Assembly: GCA_032209605.1 (NCBI GenBank)
Contig: JASFXZ010000028.1
Span: 9,856,981-9,920,980 of the forward strand
Source of the DNA: Mactromeris polynyma
Lineage: Eukaryota; Mollusca; Bivalvia; Venerida; Mactridae
Length of the DNA stretch: 64,000 bases
Direction: 5' to 3'
Positions within the stretch are counted from its first letter, which is position 1, and every line of letters begins with the position of its first letter. The notes below the pieces were generated by a model. The model had not been told where the DNA came from, did no database searches, and saw only the letters and a list, made by a program, of their open reading frames with translations. Shown piece by piece: positions 35,625-45,714 of this stretch. The position numbers and the translations under genes are program-made.

Positions 35625-35978
35625 TCAAATAAACTAGACCCTACCACGGACGCGTTACTTGCGAGGAAAAGGATTGAACATTTGTATATACAAGGTCAAA
35701 ACCGTGTTAAACGAAATTATATTAAAAGGAATGATGATTATTGGTCTACTGGAATTTCTGCAAAGAGGCAATTGAAAAAGAAAACAATTGAAGAGGAGCA
35801 GCATTACGCTGATGAATTATTTAAGGAATCAAACATTGTAAACTATGAAGATCTTAGTGATAAAGAACTGAAAGAAATCTTAAAACAAAATGGTGTGATT
35901 ACAAAAGTTAGAAAAAGGGAGAAACTTATCAACTTATTGAAGTGTGTAAGGCAGTGTCTACATTTTGATATGTTATGA
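35625..35978 (+). CDS. SAP-motif-like open frame, possible transcript or TE fragment
   Basis: Open from just after a stop at 35622 to 35978, about 117 codons without a clear ATG start. The front half is basic and polar (DALLARKRIEHLYIQGQNRV). The end, YEDLSDKELKEILKQNGVIT followed by KVRKREKLINLLK, has the helix-turn-helix spacing and the L..L...L...G....G.K..LI..L pattern of a SAP DNA-binding motif. A splice-acceptor-like TTTGTTTTTTTACAG lies at about 35368-35382, and AATAAA at 36326-36331 is followed by a CTGTT-repeat tail, so a plus-strand transcription unit or retrotransposed piece is plausible. It sits antisense within intron 2 of copy A. SAP motifs also occur in transposon-encoded proteins. 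The assignment is tentative. Confidence 0.4.
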   Translation, partial: SNKLDPTTDALLARKRIEHLYIQGQNRVKRNYIKRNDDYWSTGISAKRQLKKKTIEEEQHYADELFKESNIVNYEDLSDKELKEILKQNGVITKVRKREKLINLLKCVRQCLHFDML

Positions 35979-36325
35979 AAATGATATGTTAACGATTACA
36001 GATATTTCCCCGTCATTCTGCCCCAGGACGTTTCTCCCCAAAAATTAAAGTGTAAATAAAAATGTGCTAATGGGTGTTACAAATTATAGAAAAATCTGTT
36101 ATAATTGGATTAACATCTCATATAATACTGAATACTTTATTAACTGTTGAAAGATAAATGCTTAGTTCAACCTCCGACGATGTATTTCAAACTAATTTGT
36201 GTAATACATGACTTATTCCCATGTATTTTTATTGTTGTACAATAACACTTAATAAGTTACTTTCACGTTGACAAACTGTATATACACATGTATGCGTTGT
36301 AGACGATTTACATTGTACAAGTCTT

Positions 36326-36331
36326 AATAAA
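36326..36331 (+). promoter_or_regulatory. Candidate polyadenylation signal
   Basis: AATAAA in GTCTTAATAAAATGTCTG, followed by three CTGTT repeats, about 350 bp after the SAP-like frame ends. Confidence 0.35.
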
Positions 36332-36359
36332 ATGTCTGTTCTGTTCTGTTCATATAAAT

Positions 36360-37195
36360 GTTGTTTGTTTAAAGATTAATTTTATTTCTCCCCAACATGA
36401 CGATAGCACTTTAATGTATGGTAATTTATTTGTGAAACAAATGCATTACAATTGCAATTTTTCATGATTTTAACTTAAACTTCTTGATTATATTTTATGT
36501 GAATGATATGTATAATAACATTCCGATATAACATAATATAATATTTTAATTACATTTACCAATTTCAGTTTTTTTTTCAATTAAAAAATTATGTCTATGT
36601 GATACATTTCAACCAACTGTTTGTTATCCATGTGTATTTTCACACATTTGTGTTAAGTAATTGACTTACATCAAAGGTGTAAAGATAACTAGTCAATTAC
36701 TTCCAAATACAATTTATGTATCAGTCATAATATCGTGTTGTTAATTGATTGTATCCTAAAAGTCAGTCAATGAAAATATAGAGATCCAATATCGTGCGTT
36801 ATTACATGTACTGAGTACTAAAATGTCAATATATTATTGATAAAAACGTATACTGAAGAAAACAGATACAGTTTTGTTTGCAAGTATATTATGATACATG
36901 TAATATTCGAAAGCAAAATATACACAACTACATACATACTGATACATCAAGATAAAGGCTACAGCCCTAGGCAATTTCATCATGCTGGCTAAACACAGCG
37001 GGGTGGGTACATTACAGTGCGGATAACGATTATCGATTGTTTTAAAAATCGCCGGTATATTCATGCGTCCAAACAGGATAAAGTTTTCCTTACTTTGCCC
37101 GTGCGCAGTAACATTGGTTTCACTTACAGGTTTTACACTGACAAGTAATCATTTGCTGCTTAGCATAGAAAAAAATATTGAATTTGTTTTAAAAA
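36360..37195. other. No gene recognised (copy A insertion)
   Basis: AT-rich; the minus-strand frame at 36834-37064 has no domain support. Confidence 0.3.
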
Positions 37196-37199
37196 TCAA

Positions 37200-37628
37200 T
37201 TGCATTTAGTGATGCCACATCTTTCGGAAGATCAGAGAAACCAGGTTTTTTGTATGCTCCAGGCAGGGTCAATGGTAAATAACGTAGCGCGTCATTTTGG
37301 CTGCTCCAGACTATTCATAATCTTGCAAACCGGTACAACACTACTGGATCTGTCAGAGATCGTGCAAGAATCTGTCGCGTACGTGCTACAACGTTACGTA
37401 CTGATCGCGTTATCACGTTGACTCACCTACGTAATCGTTTTTACCAGCAACAATTACTGCTCGGCCTTACGGGGTTCATGCACAGACGATCATCAACCGT
37501 TTGAGACAGAACCGTGTTCCTATTCGTGCTCGTCGTCCATATACTGGACAGATTTTGACAGCTCGTCACCGAGCTGCCAGACTGTTATGGGCACGACGTC
37601 ATTTGCATTTATCGCGCAACCAGTGACA
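37200..37628 (+). pseudogene. Tc1-type transposase N-terminal relic
   Basis: Three frames carry consecutive parts of a Tc1/IS630-superfamily transposase. The first (from 37212) is an N-terminal helix-turn-helix, LSEDQRNQVFCMLQAGSMVN...HFGCSR. The second (from about 37315) reads NRYNTTGSVRDRARICRVRA. The third (37498-37628) reads RVPIRARRPYTGQILTARHR, then LLWARRHLHLSRNQW, just before where the first catalytic Asp would follow. At least two frameshifts separate them, and the catalytic domain is replaced by a tandem array starting at 37634. It is inactive. Confidence 0.85.
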
Positions 37629-37633
37629 ATCGA

Positions 37634-38337
37634 TACAAAACGGGTTCTTTAAAATGTATGTCTATATTGTTCAAGTTTTTGCTTTGAAGTCTTGTAAAAT
37701 AAGACTCATTTAACAATTGTAGACTGATGTCCAACTATTTAAAGATGAAATAAGACGTTTCTGTCCACTTTGATTTTTTTAATTACAAATCGGGTTGAGT
37801 CTCAAAGAATTGCATTACAAAACGGGTTCTTGAAAATTATGTATTTATAGCTCGAGTTTTGCTTTAAAGGCTTGTAAAATATAACTAATTTTACAATTGT
37901 AGACTGGTGTACAGCTATTTCATGATGAAATAAGACATTTCTGTCAACTTTGAAATGTTTATTACAAAACGGGTTGAGTCTCAAAAAATGGTATTACAAA
38001 ACGGGTTCTTTAACGCGATGTCTTTTTGGTAGAAAATTCTTTTTCTATGTTCTGAAATAAGACATATTTTATAGAAGAAGACTGGTTTCCAGTTAATTCT
38101 TGATGAAATTAGACGTTTCTGTCAACTTTGACATTTTTATTACAAAACGGGTCGAGTTTGCAAAAATGGTATTACAAAACGGGTCTTTATTGCTATTTTT
38201 ACTATAAGGTCTTGTGAAATAAGACTCATTTTACAGTTGTATACTGGTTCATAGTTATTTCATGATGAAATAAGACGTTTCTGTCAACTTTGACATTTTT
38301 ATTACAAAACGGGTTTTTATTACAAAACGGGTTGCAA
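37634..38337. repeat. ~178-bp tandem array with TACAAAACGGGTT boxes
   Basis: The box TACAAAACGGGT begins at 37634, 37816, 37995, 38173, 38303 and 38320, so units are 182, 179, 178 and 130 bp, then 17 bp. A second box (followed by GAGTCTC in most units) lies about 32 bp before each unit start. Between boxes the sequence (AGATGAAATAAGACGTTTCT and so on) is more diverged than the 13-mer itself. The array abuts the broken Tc1 transposase. Confidence 0.92.
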
Positions 38338-38524
38338 CAATGCTGTAATTGCAATATTTAAATAACAATTTGGCTCTTTCTAATGCGTCGGTGATGTCAG
38401 TTCAAATCGGCTTCCTAGCTGATATCGCAAATGCTTACCGCTATTTCTAATTTAGACAAGGACTACTTTCTTCAGGAGTATGTAGCCTTTGGCGGTTCAG
38501 AATGTAAGAGTTGGCATGATTCAT

Positions 38525-39195
38525 CGGACTAAAAACGGATGTTAAGCGCATTTATTTTTCAATACACTGCAATTATAGTTCACTGAATATTATTCAATCA
38601 GTGAAGCATCATTGTGTTTATAAGTTATATACTGTTTGTACATGCATTGTATGACAAGAATTGATAATTTTGTAAATACGTAATTGGCATTAAAGGGGAT
38701 GGTTTAAGTACAAATATGTCGATACATATTTATAACACAAAATCGTTAAATTATTTATGATGATAATATGTTGAAATAAAGTGTGATACATTAAGCATGT
38801 CTAATAATTGCATTGCAATACATGTATACTAAAATGAGAAAGGAATGGAGTAAATTCGACAATACACTTTAAGGCATGTGGCTCCAAGATCGTTACTACC
38901 GTCCTGTCGGAGGATCTTTTTAATAAATATATCATTTCGCTCAATACATTTCGTTGCGTAAAATAACAAAATACATCCGAATAATAATGTAAATACGACT
39001 GCATTATTCGATTAGTGAAGCATTGCTGGGGCCAGGGCTCTAGAAATCCACTAGCCCGACGTGCCAGCCAAGTCTTATTGCCAGTAATTGGTGATTCGGG
39101 CTACTAACAGTTGAGTTGAAGTTAGTGCAGGGCAAGTCTGTTTTAAAACCACTTACAATTCTAAATATCTAACAAAATTAAGCGTTACCGAATTT
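38525..39195. repeat. Repeated block R2 (partial copy of R1)
   Basis: Matches R1 from GATGTTAAGCGCATTTAT to the first half of the hAT-like MITE (CAGGGCTCTAGAAATCCACT at 39034), with internal deletions. Together with R1 it brackets the copy A-specific insertion as direct repeats. Confidence 0.75.
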
Positions 39196-39217
39196 CTGAA
39201 CACGTTTGCCGACTCTT

Positions 39218-39392
39218 ATCATGTAATGCCAGGCACTAGGCGGGTTAGCACACGGTTACCATTTTCACTAGCTGGCAGTTCATCAAACGACCATATCAGA
39301 ACGGATCCCAACCGGGATTCGAACCTTAGACCTACCGCTCCCAAGGCGAAATCCTTAACACTCGGCAAAGACAGACGGTTGTAAACATTCAC
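39218..39392 (-). mobile_element. tRNA-derived SINE, copy A
   Basis: The minus strand reads TGCCGAGTGTTAAGGATTTC (A box/D arm) ... GGTTCGAATCCCGGTTGGGA (B box), then the body CTGATATGGTCGTTTGATGA. The orthologous copy lies at 61440-61605. The head resembles a Ser/Leu-type tRNA. Confidence 0.7.
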
Positions 39393-40916
39393 TACGGGAA
39401 TATTATAATGTTGTTGACGAGAAGTTTCCATTTACTAGAGGATCGCTACTCAGACAGGTTGTACCGTATTCCTGTCATTCGAAATAGCAGTGCAAAACTT
39501 ACGTGTTCAACTATGTACTTTAATAGTAATGAAGTGTCCTATATCATTGACAATTTGTTAAACATATTTATTTTGCTAAATAGATATGCATTTCATCACT
39601 GACATAATTCTTTTGCGTGCGCTTGAACCAGTTTTACTGCTCAACCGAGAACTTGACAAACTTGTTATATAAACTTAAAAAAACCCACATAAGTATGTTG
39701 AAAATCTTCTTTAAAATGTTATGCATCAAATAATCTCACCATAACGTAGTTTGTCAGCTGTGCAAACATTTTAAGATCAGACGAGCATTAAATTTCAAAT
39801 TATGATATTTAAATATACATGTATATTTTATAAACGAGTGAGATCTTTTGATAAGTCTCTGGTCTTGATGATGAATTTATTATTGGAGGTGAAAACATGT
39901 CAAATGTAAAAAGTATTTCACCGAATAATATTTAAAGTGAATACACTTTATAGAAAAATTGAATGAACATAAGCACTTAAACGGAACATTTACAGATTGT
40001 GTTTAATATTCCATCATAAAATAAAATTCAATTCACATTTAAGACATAAGTGCAGTAAGTTTAGTATTTTAAAATAAACGTTTCTGTTTTTCAATTGTTG
40101 GCTAAGCACATATGTATACAACATACAATTACATTAATCAAAAATCAAAGATTTATATAATAAACGGAATATTTCGTGCCCGTGTAAACAAAGAACGAAC
40201 AATGAATACACCGGTTAACATTTTCAACATTGCACAACGTAAATATCAGAAGCGTATCGAGTGAAACAAAGAGTTACCTAACCTGAATTGCGAGTAAAGC
40301 CGATGTGCTATGCTTAACATTTATAGAAAATGCTTGTGTTTTTAAACTGTCCGTATATTATTGTTTCTTGTTTGGTTTTCTAATACAATAGACCACTGGA
40401 ATGTTTACAAGCTAAATTATCTAAAAATATATAATTTAATATATTTAATGAAGTCACAAGCATGGAATCAATTGTTGAACTCGACCAAATATCGGGAATT
40501 GTGCATGCAAATTATAAGAAGTTATAAGAAGTTATAAGAAGAGATAAGCAGTCAGCACTACTTACTCGTAAAAAATCGATAAAAATGGGGGAGTGTTGTG
40601 CCTTTAAAAACTGTAATTGGTGTATTAGTTCAATGTTGAACGATTCGTAGTCTATTTATCTTTAATGGGTGTATATTTAAATTCATTAATGCCCGGCATT
40701 CTCACATTGGACATGACATTGCATATGTATATCTAGGTTGAACACTGAGTTCGTCATTCGACCTACCGATAATAACATCATTATGATCGTCGATAAAACC
40801 ACTATCATCATCACAACAACAACAGCACCAAAACAACATTATAAAAAGTACAACAGTATATAAAGTCATTCAAATCATCATCATCATCATTATTTACTAA
40901 ATATATTTCTTCTTAC

Positions 40917-41133
40917 CGGAAAACACTTCGAGAACTTCCCACGGATACCCACTTTTAAAGACACCCCTAAAAAGCTCGTGTGATGAATCAAACGTTTCTG
41001 CCTTTGCATTATACAGAGGACATTCGGCCATAAACATATTGTAATTCCCAAGCTTGAGATTTTCTTGTAATGAAAATTTCTGCCCTCCATTGGCGCTGAT
41101 GTAGAATGCTTCCTTGTCTACCGATCTCCAGTC
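40917..41133 (-). CDS. Pathogen-related protein-like, copy A, exon 2
   Basis: A 217-bp internal exon. The acceptor is excellent (GGTCTTATCTATTTTCAG|GACTGG) and the donor is TTTTCCG|GTAAGA; phases are 0 in and 1 out. It encodes residues 68-139 plus one base of Gly140, beginning DWRSVDKEAFYISANGGQKF and ending with FKSGYPWEVLEVFS. The ESSHD-like element (FDSSHELFRGVF) and the WEVL-V-SG run before the WRHWG of exon 3 match the pathogen-related family in order. Joined to exon 1 it gives ...RAE|DW, the family's usual HK.R.ED junction. The 66-codon frame overlapping it on the same strand is a shadow. Confidence 0.92.
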
Positions 41134-41209
41134 CTGAAAATAGATAAGACCAAGCAGACATATCAAGATACAATATTCATCGAAAAATTAAACAAGAAAT
41201 ATCTTTAAC

Positions 41210-42060
41210 GAGAGGGCCTTGATGGCCCTATATAGCTCACCCGAGTACACTGCCATTCGTATTTACGAAATAATAATTTGTTAATAAAAATTCGTATTTG
41301 CGAAATTATTCATATTTACAAAAAATAATTCGAACCATCAAATGAGGACCACCTAAGGATCATTTCTGCAAAATTCGATCAAAATTTATCAAGTGGTTAA
41401 GTAGGAAATGTCATTTTTTTACAGAACTTAATAATTTATGCAATCTTGTAAGAGGACCACGAGACAATGCTACACACCAAATATCAAAGCTCTAGATCTA
41501 ATGGTTTGGGACAAGAAAATTTTCAAAGTTTACACTTTTAAAATCTATATATAGCTCCTGTGACCTACTTATGCAAAATACCGGAACCATTTATATAACA
41601 TCGAAAGAGGACCACCTAAGGATGATTCATGTGAAGTTCGGTTAAAATACATTGAGTGGTTAAGGAAGATATGTTGTTTATAGTTTCCACTATATACATA
41701 TAGGGAACAAGCCCCGCCCCCTGGTGGCCATCTTTGTTTACGTTAACTAATAATGCAATCTTGTAAGAGGACTAATAGACAATACTACACACCAAATATC
41801 AAAGCTCAACACATTAAGCTGTTGGACGAGAAGAATTTCAAAGTTTACACTTTTAAAAACCATTTTTAGCTCCTATGTCCTAATTATGCAGTGGACTGAA
41901 CGATTTATGCAATTTTGAAAGAGGTCCACCCGAGGATCATTCCTGGGAAATTTGAACAAAATCCATTCAGTGGTATAGTAGGAGATGTTGTTTAAAGAAA
42001 ATGTTGACGCACGACGCACGATTCACGACGACGGAAATGCATTGATCCTAAAATAGAAGG
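41210..42060. repeat. GAGGGCC..GGCCCT interspersed repeat, copy A
   Basis: Begins GAGAGGGCCTTGATGGCCCT then CTCACCCGAGTACACTGCCA. Inside, three degenerate modules repeat the motifs GAGGACCACCTAAGGATCAT, CACACCAAATATCAAAGCTC and TTAAAGAAAATGTTGACGCA. The paralog starts at 63262. It is followed by a family B fragment at 42057-42115. Confidence 0.75.
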
Positions 42061-42284
42061 TCGGCGCAATTTGAAAGTGAAGATTTGTTGGGCAACATAC
42101 ACAATTTGTTAAGGTATGTTTATAAATGTGTAAATATTCTGGAGACTGCAGATATTTACTGAGCATTAATTACACATACATAAATCAGGTTAAACCATAG
42201 CATTACTAACTCCAATATACGAGTATAAGTGTGTTTCAAAACAGTGGTTTTCTGGAAGTTTATTTTATTTTATGATGTACAAAC

Positions 42285-42756
42285 TAGGGATGGCAATTTT
42301 GGTATTCGAATATTCGAACATTCGACCTTGTTATTTAATACATGTAATACTATATACGAAATGAGAAATTTAACTTTATGCTTATCAGTGTTTTAAACTG
42401 AATACTTGAGTTGTAAAATTCCATGTGTCATCACTATGACATGACAATTAACACCAGTCCTGTAGATCTTATTTTCACCTTCAAAATGTCATTCAATACT
42501 ATCATGCCCATCGTTGAAATTTAATACACTTGCATTCAGCTTTTATATTGATAAAACATACTTTATCGTACGTTGGAATGCCGAATCAGTATTCGAATAT
42601 TCGAATGCCGAATCAGTATTCGAATATTCGAATGCCGAATCAGTATTCGAAAATTCGAGCGTACAAACGAATATTCGAATATTCGTTATAGCAAATCATG
42701 TATTCAAGTATTCGATCAGTCTTTCGAACGAGTATTCGAATATTCAGCAAGGAGTC
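42285..42756. mobile_element. Right-truncated copy of the 584-1041 MITE
   Basis: Starts TAGGGATGGCAATTTTGGTA. Internal blocks (CATTCGACCTTGTTATTTAA, AATTTAATACACTTGCATTC) match the left-edge copy. A 27-bp unit, GAATGCCGAATCAGTATTCG plus AATATTC, is repeated three times from 42576. The right inverted end is missing where DIRS-like coding sequence begins. Confidence 0.75.
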
Positions 42757-43460
42757 TAATAAACTTCAACACCAGTTTAATTGTAGGCTTGGAAGATATT
42801 TCTAAGAGCAATTCGGTCAGAAACGTTTTTGATTCTGCACAAGGTCTTATAAAGAAATTAAGACACCGAAATAAAATTATTTTGATTGCTGATGGTTCCC
42901 CGGGGGGCTGGTCGACAGTCCGCGAGTATGAAAAGCCAGTCATTGGTAGTGACAGCGAAGATGAAAAACGCTTGCGCCAAGCCGATTCTAGGGCCGTCAA
43001 AAAGCTCAAAGTATCTTCCAAGCATTCTCAGGCCTATACTGATCGTTCATATAAGCCTTATTATTTTCCACGCTCATCTGGTTCAACCGAGCCACAACAT
43101 CCAGGAAGAAAGGGTACCAGCCTATTTTCGGTGCCAAGGACACGAGAGTTTATGGTCAGCGTTTTCGTCCCTTTCGTCGCACAGCCTCTGCCTCAGATGT
43201 TTGCTTCGCATGCGGTCAACAAGGACACTTCCGGAACTCGTGCCCAGTCTGATCCGCTAGAGCGATGCAATACCAGCAACACACAGACCGACCAGGTGGC
43301 AGTGGATCAGGAACCACCAAGAGTGAATGATAAGTATTTTTATGATTCGAATACTTTCAACACATTTTTTGAGTTACAAGAATCAAACTTTGAGATTTGC
43401 TTAAACTCTGTAAATGTTAAAGGTCGTTTAAAGAAATGTGTAGATTTTTGTACTGAGTGT
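42757..43460 (+). pseudogene. DIRS-type retrotransposon gag-like relic and start of pol
   Basis: Within a 328-codon open frame that begins in the adjoining MITE, residues from about 62 onward are retrotransposon-derived: an acidic GSDSEDEKRLRQADSRAVKK stretch typical of DIRS-like ORF1. A frame slip near 43115 then moves the true frame, which carries a CCHC zinc knuckle (C-x2-C-x4-H-x4-C) at 43202-43243 before a stop at 43250. Around 43415-43455 the first frame reads VNVKGRLKKC, like the beginning of a DIRS reverse-transcriptase ORF, and is then cut off by a tRNA-like sequence. RT, RNase H and methylase domains are absent. It is a non-functional remnant. Confidence 0.65.
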
Positions 43461-43546
43461 GCCTCTATAACTCAGTCGGTTAAACGTTCTGTATTTAGAT
43501 GTATTATTGAAAAGTGTAGCACCAGTTCGACTCTCACCCGAGGTAT
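43461..43546 (+). repeat. tRNA-like SINE head inside the DIRS relic
   Basis: TATAACTCAGTCGGTTAAAC has an A-box/D-arm layout and CCAGTTCGACTCTCACCCGA a B-box/T-arm layout, with partial pairing of GCCTC and GAGG at the ends. It replaces the continuation of the reverse-transcriptase frame. It could be a SINE insertion or a chance resemblance. Confidence 0.4.
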
Positions 43547-43733
43547 TCTTTGCTTTTAGAAACATTTCGTTAAAGACGTTTTAGTATTTAACAGTGGACA
43601 GAGTATATTTCACCACAAGAAGACGGCATGTGCCTTTAATTCTAGGCGACTTTCAAGCAAAGCGCTTGCAATACGTATTGAGTGAAAAAACTATAGATTT
43701 ATATGTGCAAAATGTGAAACATGTACACTGTAC

Positions 43734-43754
43734 CGTTTATATCAGATATAAACG
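43734..43754. repeat. 21-bp palindrome, first copy
   Basis: CGTTTATATC-A-GATATAAACG, a perfect 10-bp stem around one base, followed about 10 bp later by TTGAACAGGA. The same palindrome recurs 145 bp downstream. Confidence 0.85.
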
Positions 43755-43878
43755 ATTTCCTGTCCTTGAACAGGAGGTGGATTATTTGTGTGTGATTATT
43801 TACGTAACTATAAGAATACGGTTAATGCTTGGATACGCATTTGTACATACATTGTTAACATTATTTGATACACTGTGT

Positions 43879-43899
43879 CGTTTATATCAGATATAAACG
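43879..43899. repeat. 21-bp palindrome, second copy
   Basis: An identical 21-mer, followed by TGAACAGGAA as in the first copy. The pair forms a direct repeat with 145-bp spacing between the gag/pol relic and the recombinase relic. Confidence 0.85.
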
Positions 43900-44075
43900 A
43901 TGTTTTGTTCTGAACAGGAATATAATTACTGATATTTGATTACTTAAACGTATACACACACACATATATATATATATGTATGTATCAATTCGTCGGGGGA
44001 AAATATTCGGTTTACATTTATAAATATTTTACAATATATTTAAAATATTGGATATGACACAGGACTAAAAATTGA

Positions 44076-44603
44076 AGTTTTTCCGGCTTTCTAAGATTTC
44101 AGGAATGCGTGTCTATCAAAAGGTCTGATATACAATTTTGTCCGAATTTCCTTAAATTGAGAATATCGTCATCTAAAACGGATCAACTTTCCAAGGGTCA
44201 TAGTATCGTTATTTCTAAAACTGGTAATAATACATGTCCTGTACAAGCATTAGATAGTTATGTACATAGCGCAGGAATATCTAATGACTCAAACGAATTT
44301 CTGTTTAGAAAAGTCTCTTTTTGCAAGTCCGAAAACAGATATGTGCTGAGGCCCGGTAATCATATATCGTGCACTACAGCAATGGTAATATTAAAGAAGA
44401 CATTGTCAAAAATCGGTCTAGACAGTTCTGTATACGGTTTGCATTCTTTTCGGGCGGGTGGCGCTACAGCGGCTGCCAAATGTGGAGTGCCAGATAGAGT
44501 GTTTAAGAAACATAGACGATGGAAGTCTGATAAAGCCAAAGATGGTTATTTTAGGGAAGATGAACAAATAATGAGTAAAGTTTCTAGTTGTTTAGGTATT
44601 TAA
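44076..44603 (+). pseudogene. Tyrosine recombinase C-terminal domain (DIRS-type element)
   Basis: Open from a stop at 44073 to 44603 (175 codons), no ATG needed. It starts SFSGFLRFQECVSIKRSDIQ, which supplies the first catalytic Arg (AGA at 44094-44096). The beta-hairpin Lys is in SSKTDQ. LHSFRAGGATAAAKCGVPDR carries the H-x-x-R pair; KKHRRWKSDKAKDGYF carries the His/Trp position and the nucleophilic Tyr. All key residues of the family appear present. The context (gag-like relic upstream, same strand) assigns it to a DIRS-type retrotransposon rather than a host gene. The N-terminal core-binding half is degenerate, with traces possibly in the frame at 43594-43896. Confidence 0.85.
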
Positions 44604-44609
44604 ACCATA

Positions 44610-45510
44610 TACTGTTGTCTATATAACATTTATTATTGTGAACGCTTTACCCGTTCTTTTTAAGTCGATACGTAGCCTATACTATCACTCCTATCAATGA
44701 GTTGTTTTCATTTTAGTATTGTATTAATGCTAGCTAATATAATGCTGAGAAGTTAGATTATAAATTATTTATGTTTGGCTGAATGTAATGAAAGAAAACA
44801 TAACGTTTATTACACCCAGGTATATATATACAGCATGGGGATATAACATAACATATTTACATTGTAATAATACAGTATAATACAGTTCCGATACAAAAGA
44901 GAGTTCATTTAAGTGAAAATAATTAATTATAACATTCGTAATCATGCAGGATGTATAAGTGATTAAACATTATTATTGTTCATTTGAAAAATATCAGTAA
45001 TTAATGCTTGCTACGCTGTTGTAGTAACGTTGCAACGGTTATACTATAGCACAAGTTTTCTAATTTTAGCGTGAGGTCGACTAAAATAGTTGGGAGAATA
45101 GTAACTTTTTGCACGTGAAAGTTGAGAATTTCATTGTTTGCCATTAATGACACAAGAGTATCGAAAAATTCATTCATGATAATTTATAGCTGTAGAGGAA
45201 AAAAAAGCTTAACCAATATACTGTAGTAAGAGTAAAAAGAAAAACTTGTGTATATTGTCTTTGCAATAATTAATTAGGGAAAGTGGAAAAATATGAAGTT
45301 ACATTATATCGGATGTGTCACTTAAATATGTACATACACAGAAAGAGAAGGTAAGCATGTTATGTTTAACAGTGTGATTAAATCATTTTTAATACAGGAT
45401 GTTTGGAGCAAATACATACTATAGGGGTTTCGTAGAATATAGGATTATGTTTTGAATTTGTCCATTATAGTCTTTACAAATTTGCATACTTTTTGAAGGA
45501 AGTGTATTTT
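44610..45510. other. No gene recognised (intron 1, copy A)
   Basis: AT-rich. It may include the 3' untranslated part of the minus-strand LINE relic that ends at 45514. Confidence 0.35.
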
Positions 45511-45513
45511 ATT

Positions 45514-45714
45514 CTAGCCGAGAGTTGATTTTAACGAGAAGTCACGGTTTCGGATAATAATGGAGTTTCCAAAGAGTCGCGATCTTTGTTGTGCGAAAAG
45601 GGTACAGTGAAATAAGTAATGTTCTTCCGAGCCCGGTTGATTTAAGTCACATATTGTACATTTCCTATCATTGTTAGGTGTTCTATCGTAGCGTTCTAAC
45701 CTGGGCAGTAACGT
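45514..45714 (-). pseudogene. LINE reverse-transcriptase C-terminal zinc-knuckle relic
   Basis: An open minus-strand stretch without a start codon reads RLERYDRTPNNDRKCTICDL, then PGSEEHYLFHCTLFAQQRSR, ending in TAG at 45514-45516. The R..R.C..C......EH.L..C pattern (CX2CX9HX4C) is the C-terminal motif of many non-LTR retrotransposon polymerases. The polymerase core is absent. The fragment sits in intron 1 on the same strand as the host gene. Confidence 0.75.

Larger units (their letters stand above)
39195..42065. repeat. Duplicated block, copy A (exon 2 side)
   Basis: Matches 61440-63990 in order: SINE, GTTGGCTAAGCACATAT segment, GGGGAGTGTTGTGCCTTT segment, ATC microsatellite, exon 2 and the GAGGGCC repeat. 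Copy A has small extra pieces near 40320-40440. Confidence 0.85.

Noticed and set aside
40890..41090. Minus-strand 66-codon frame, repeated at 62945-63145
   Set aside because: Out-of-frame shadow of exon 2; the splice-phased frame encodes the family motifs.
43594..43896. 100-codon plus-strand frame as a separate gene
   Set aside because: It lies inside the DIRS relic and crosses both copies of the palindrome; at most it keeps traces of the recombinase N-terminal half.
44109..44603. Bacterial-type integrase or contamination
   Set aside because: Gag-like relic on the same strand, AT-rich eukaryotic context and surrounding host introns point to a DIRS-type retroelement, not a prokaryotic insertion.
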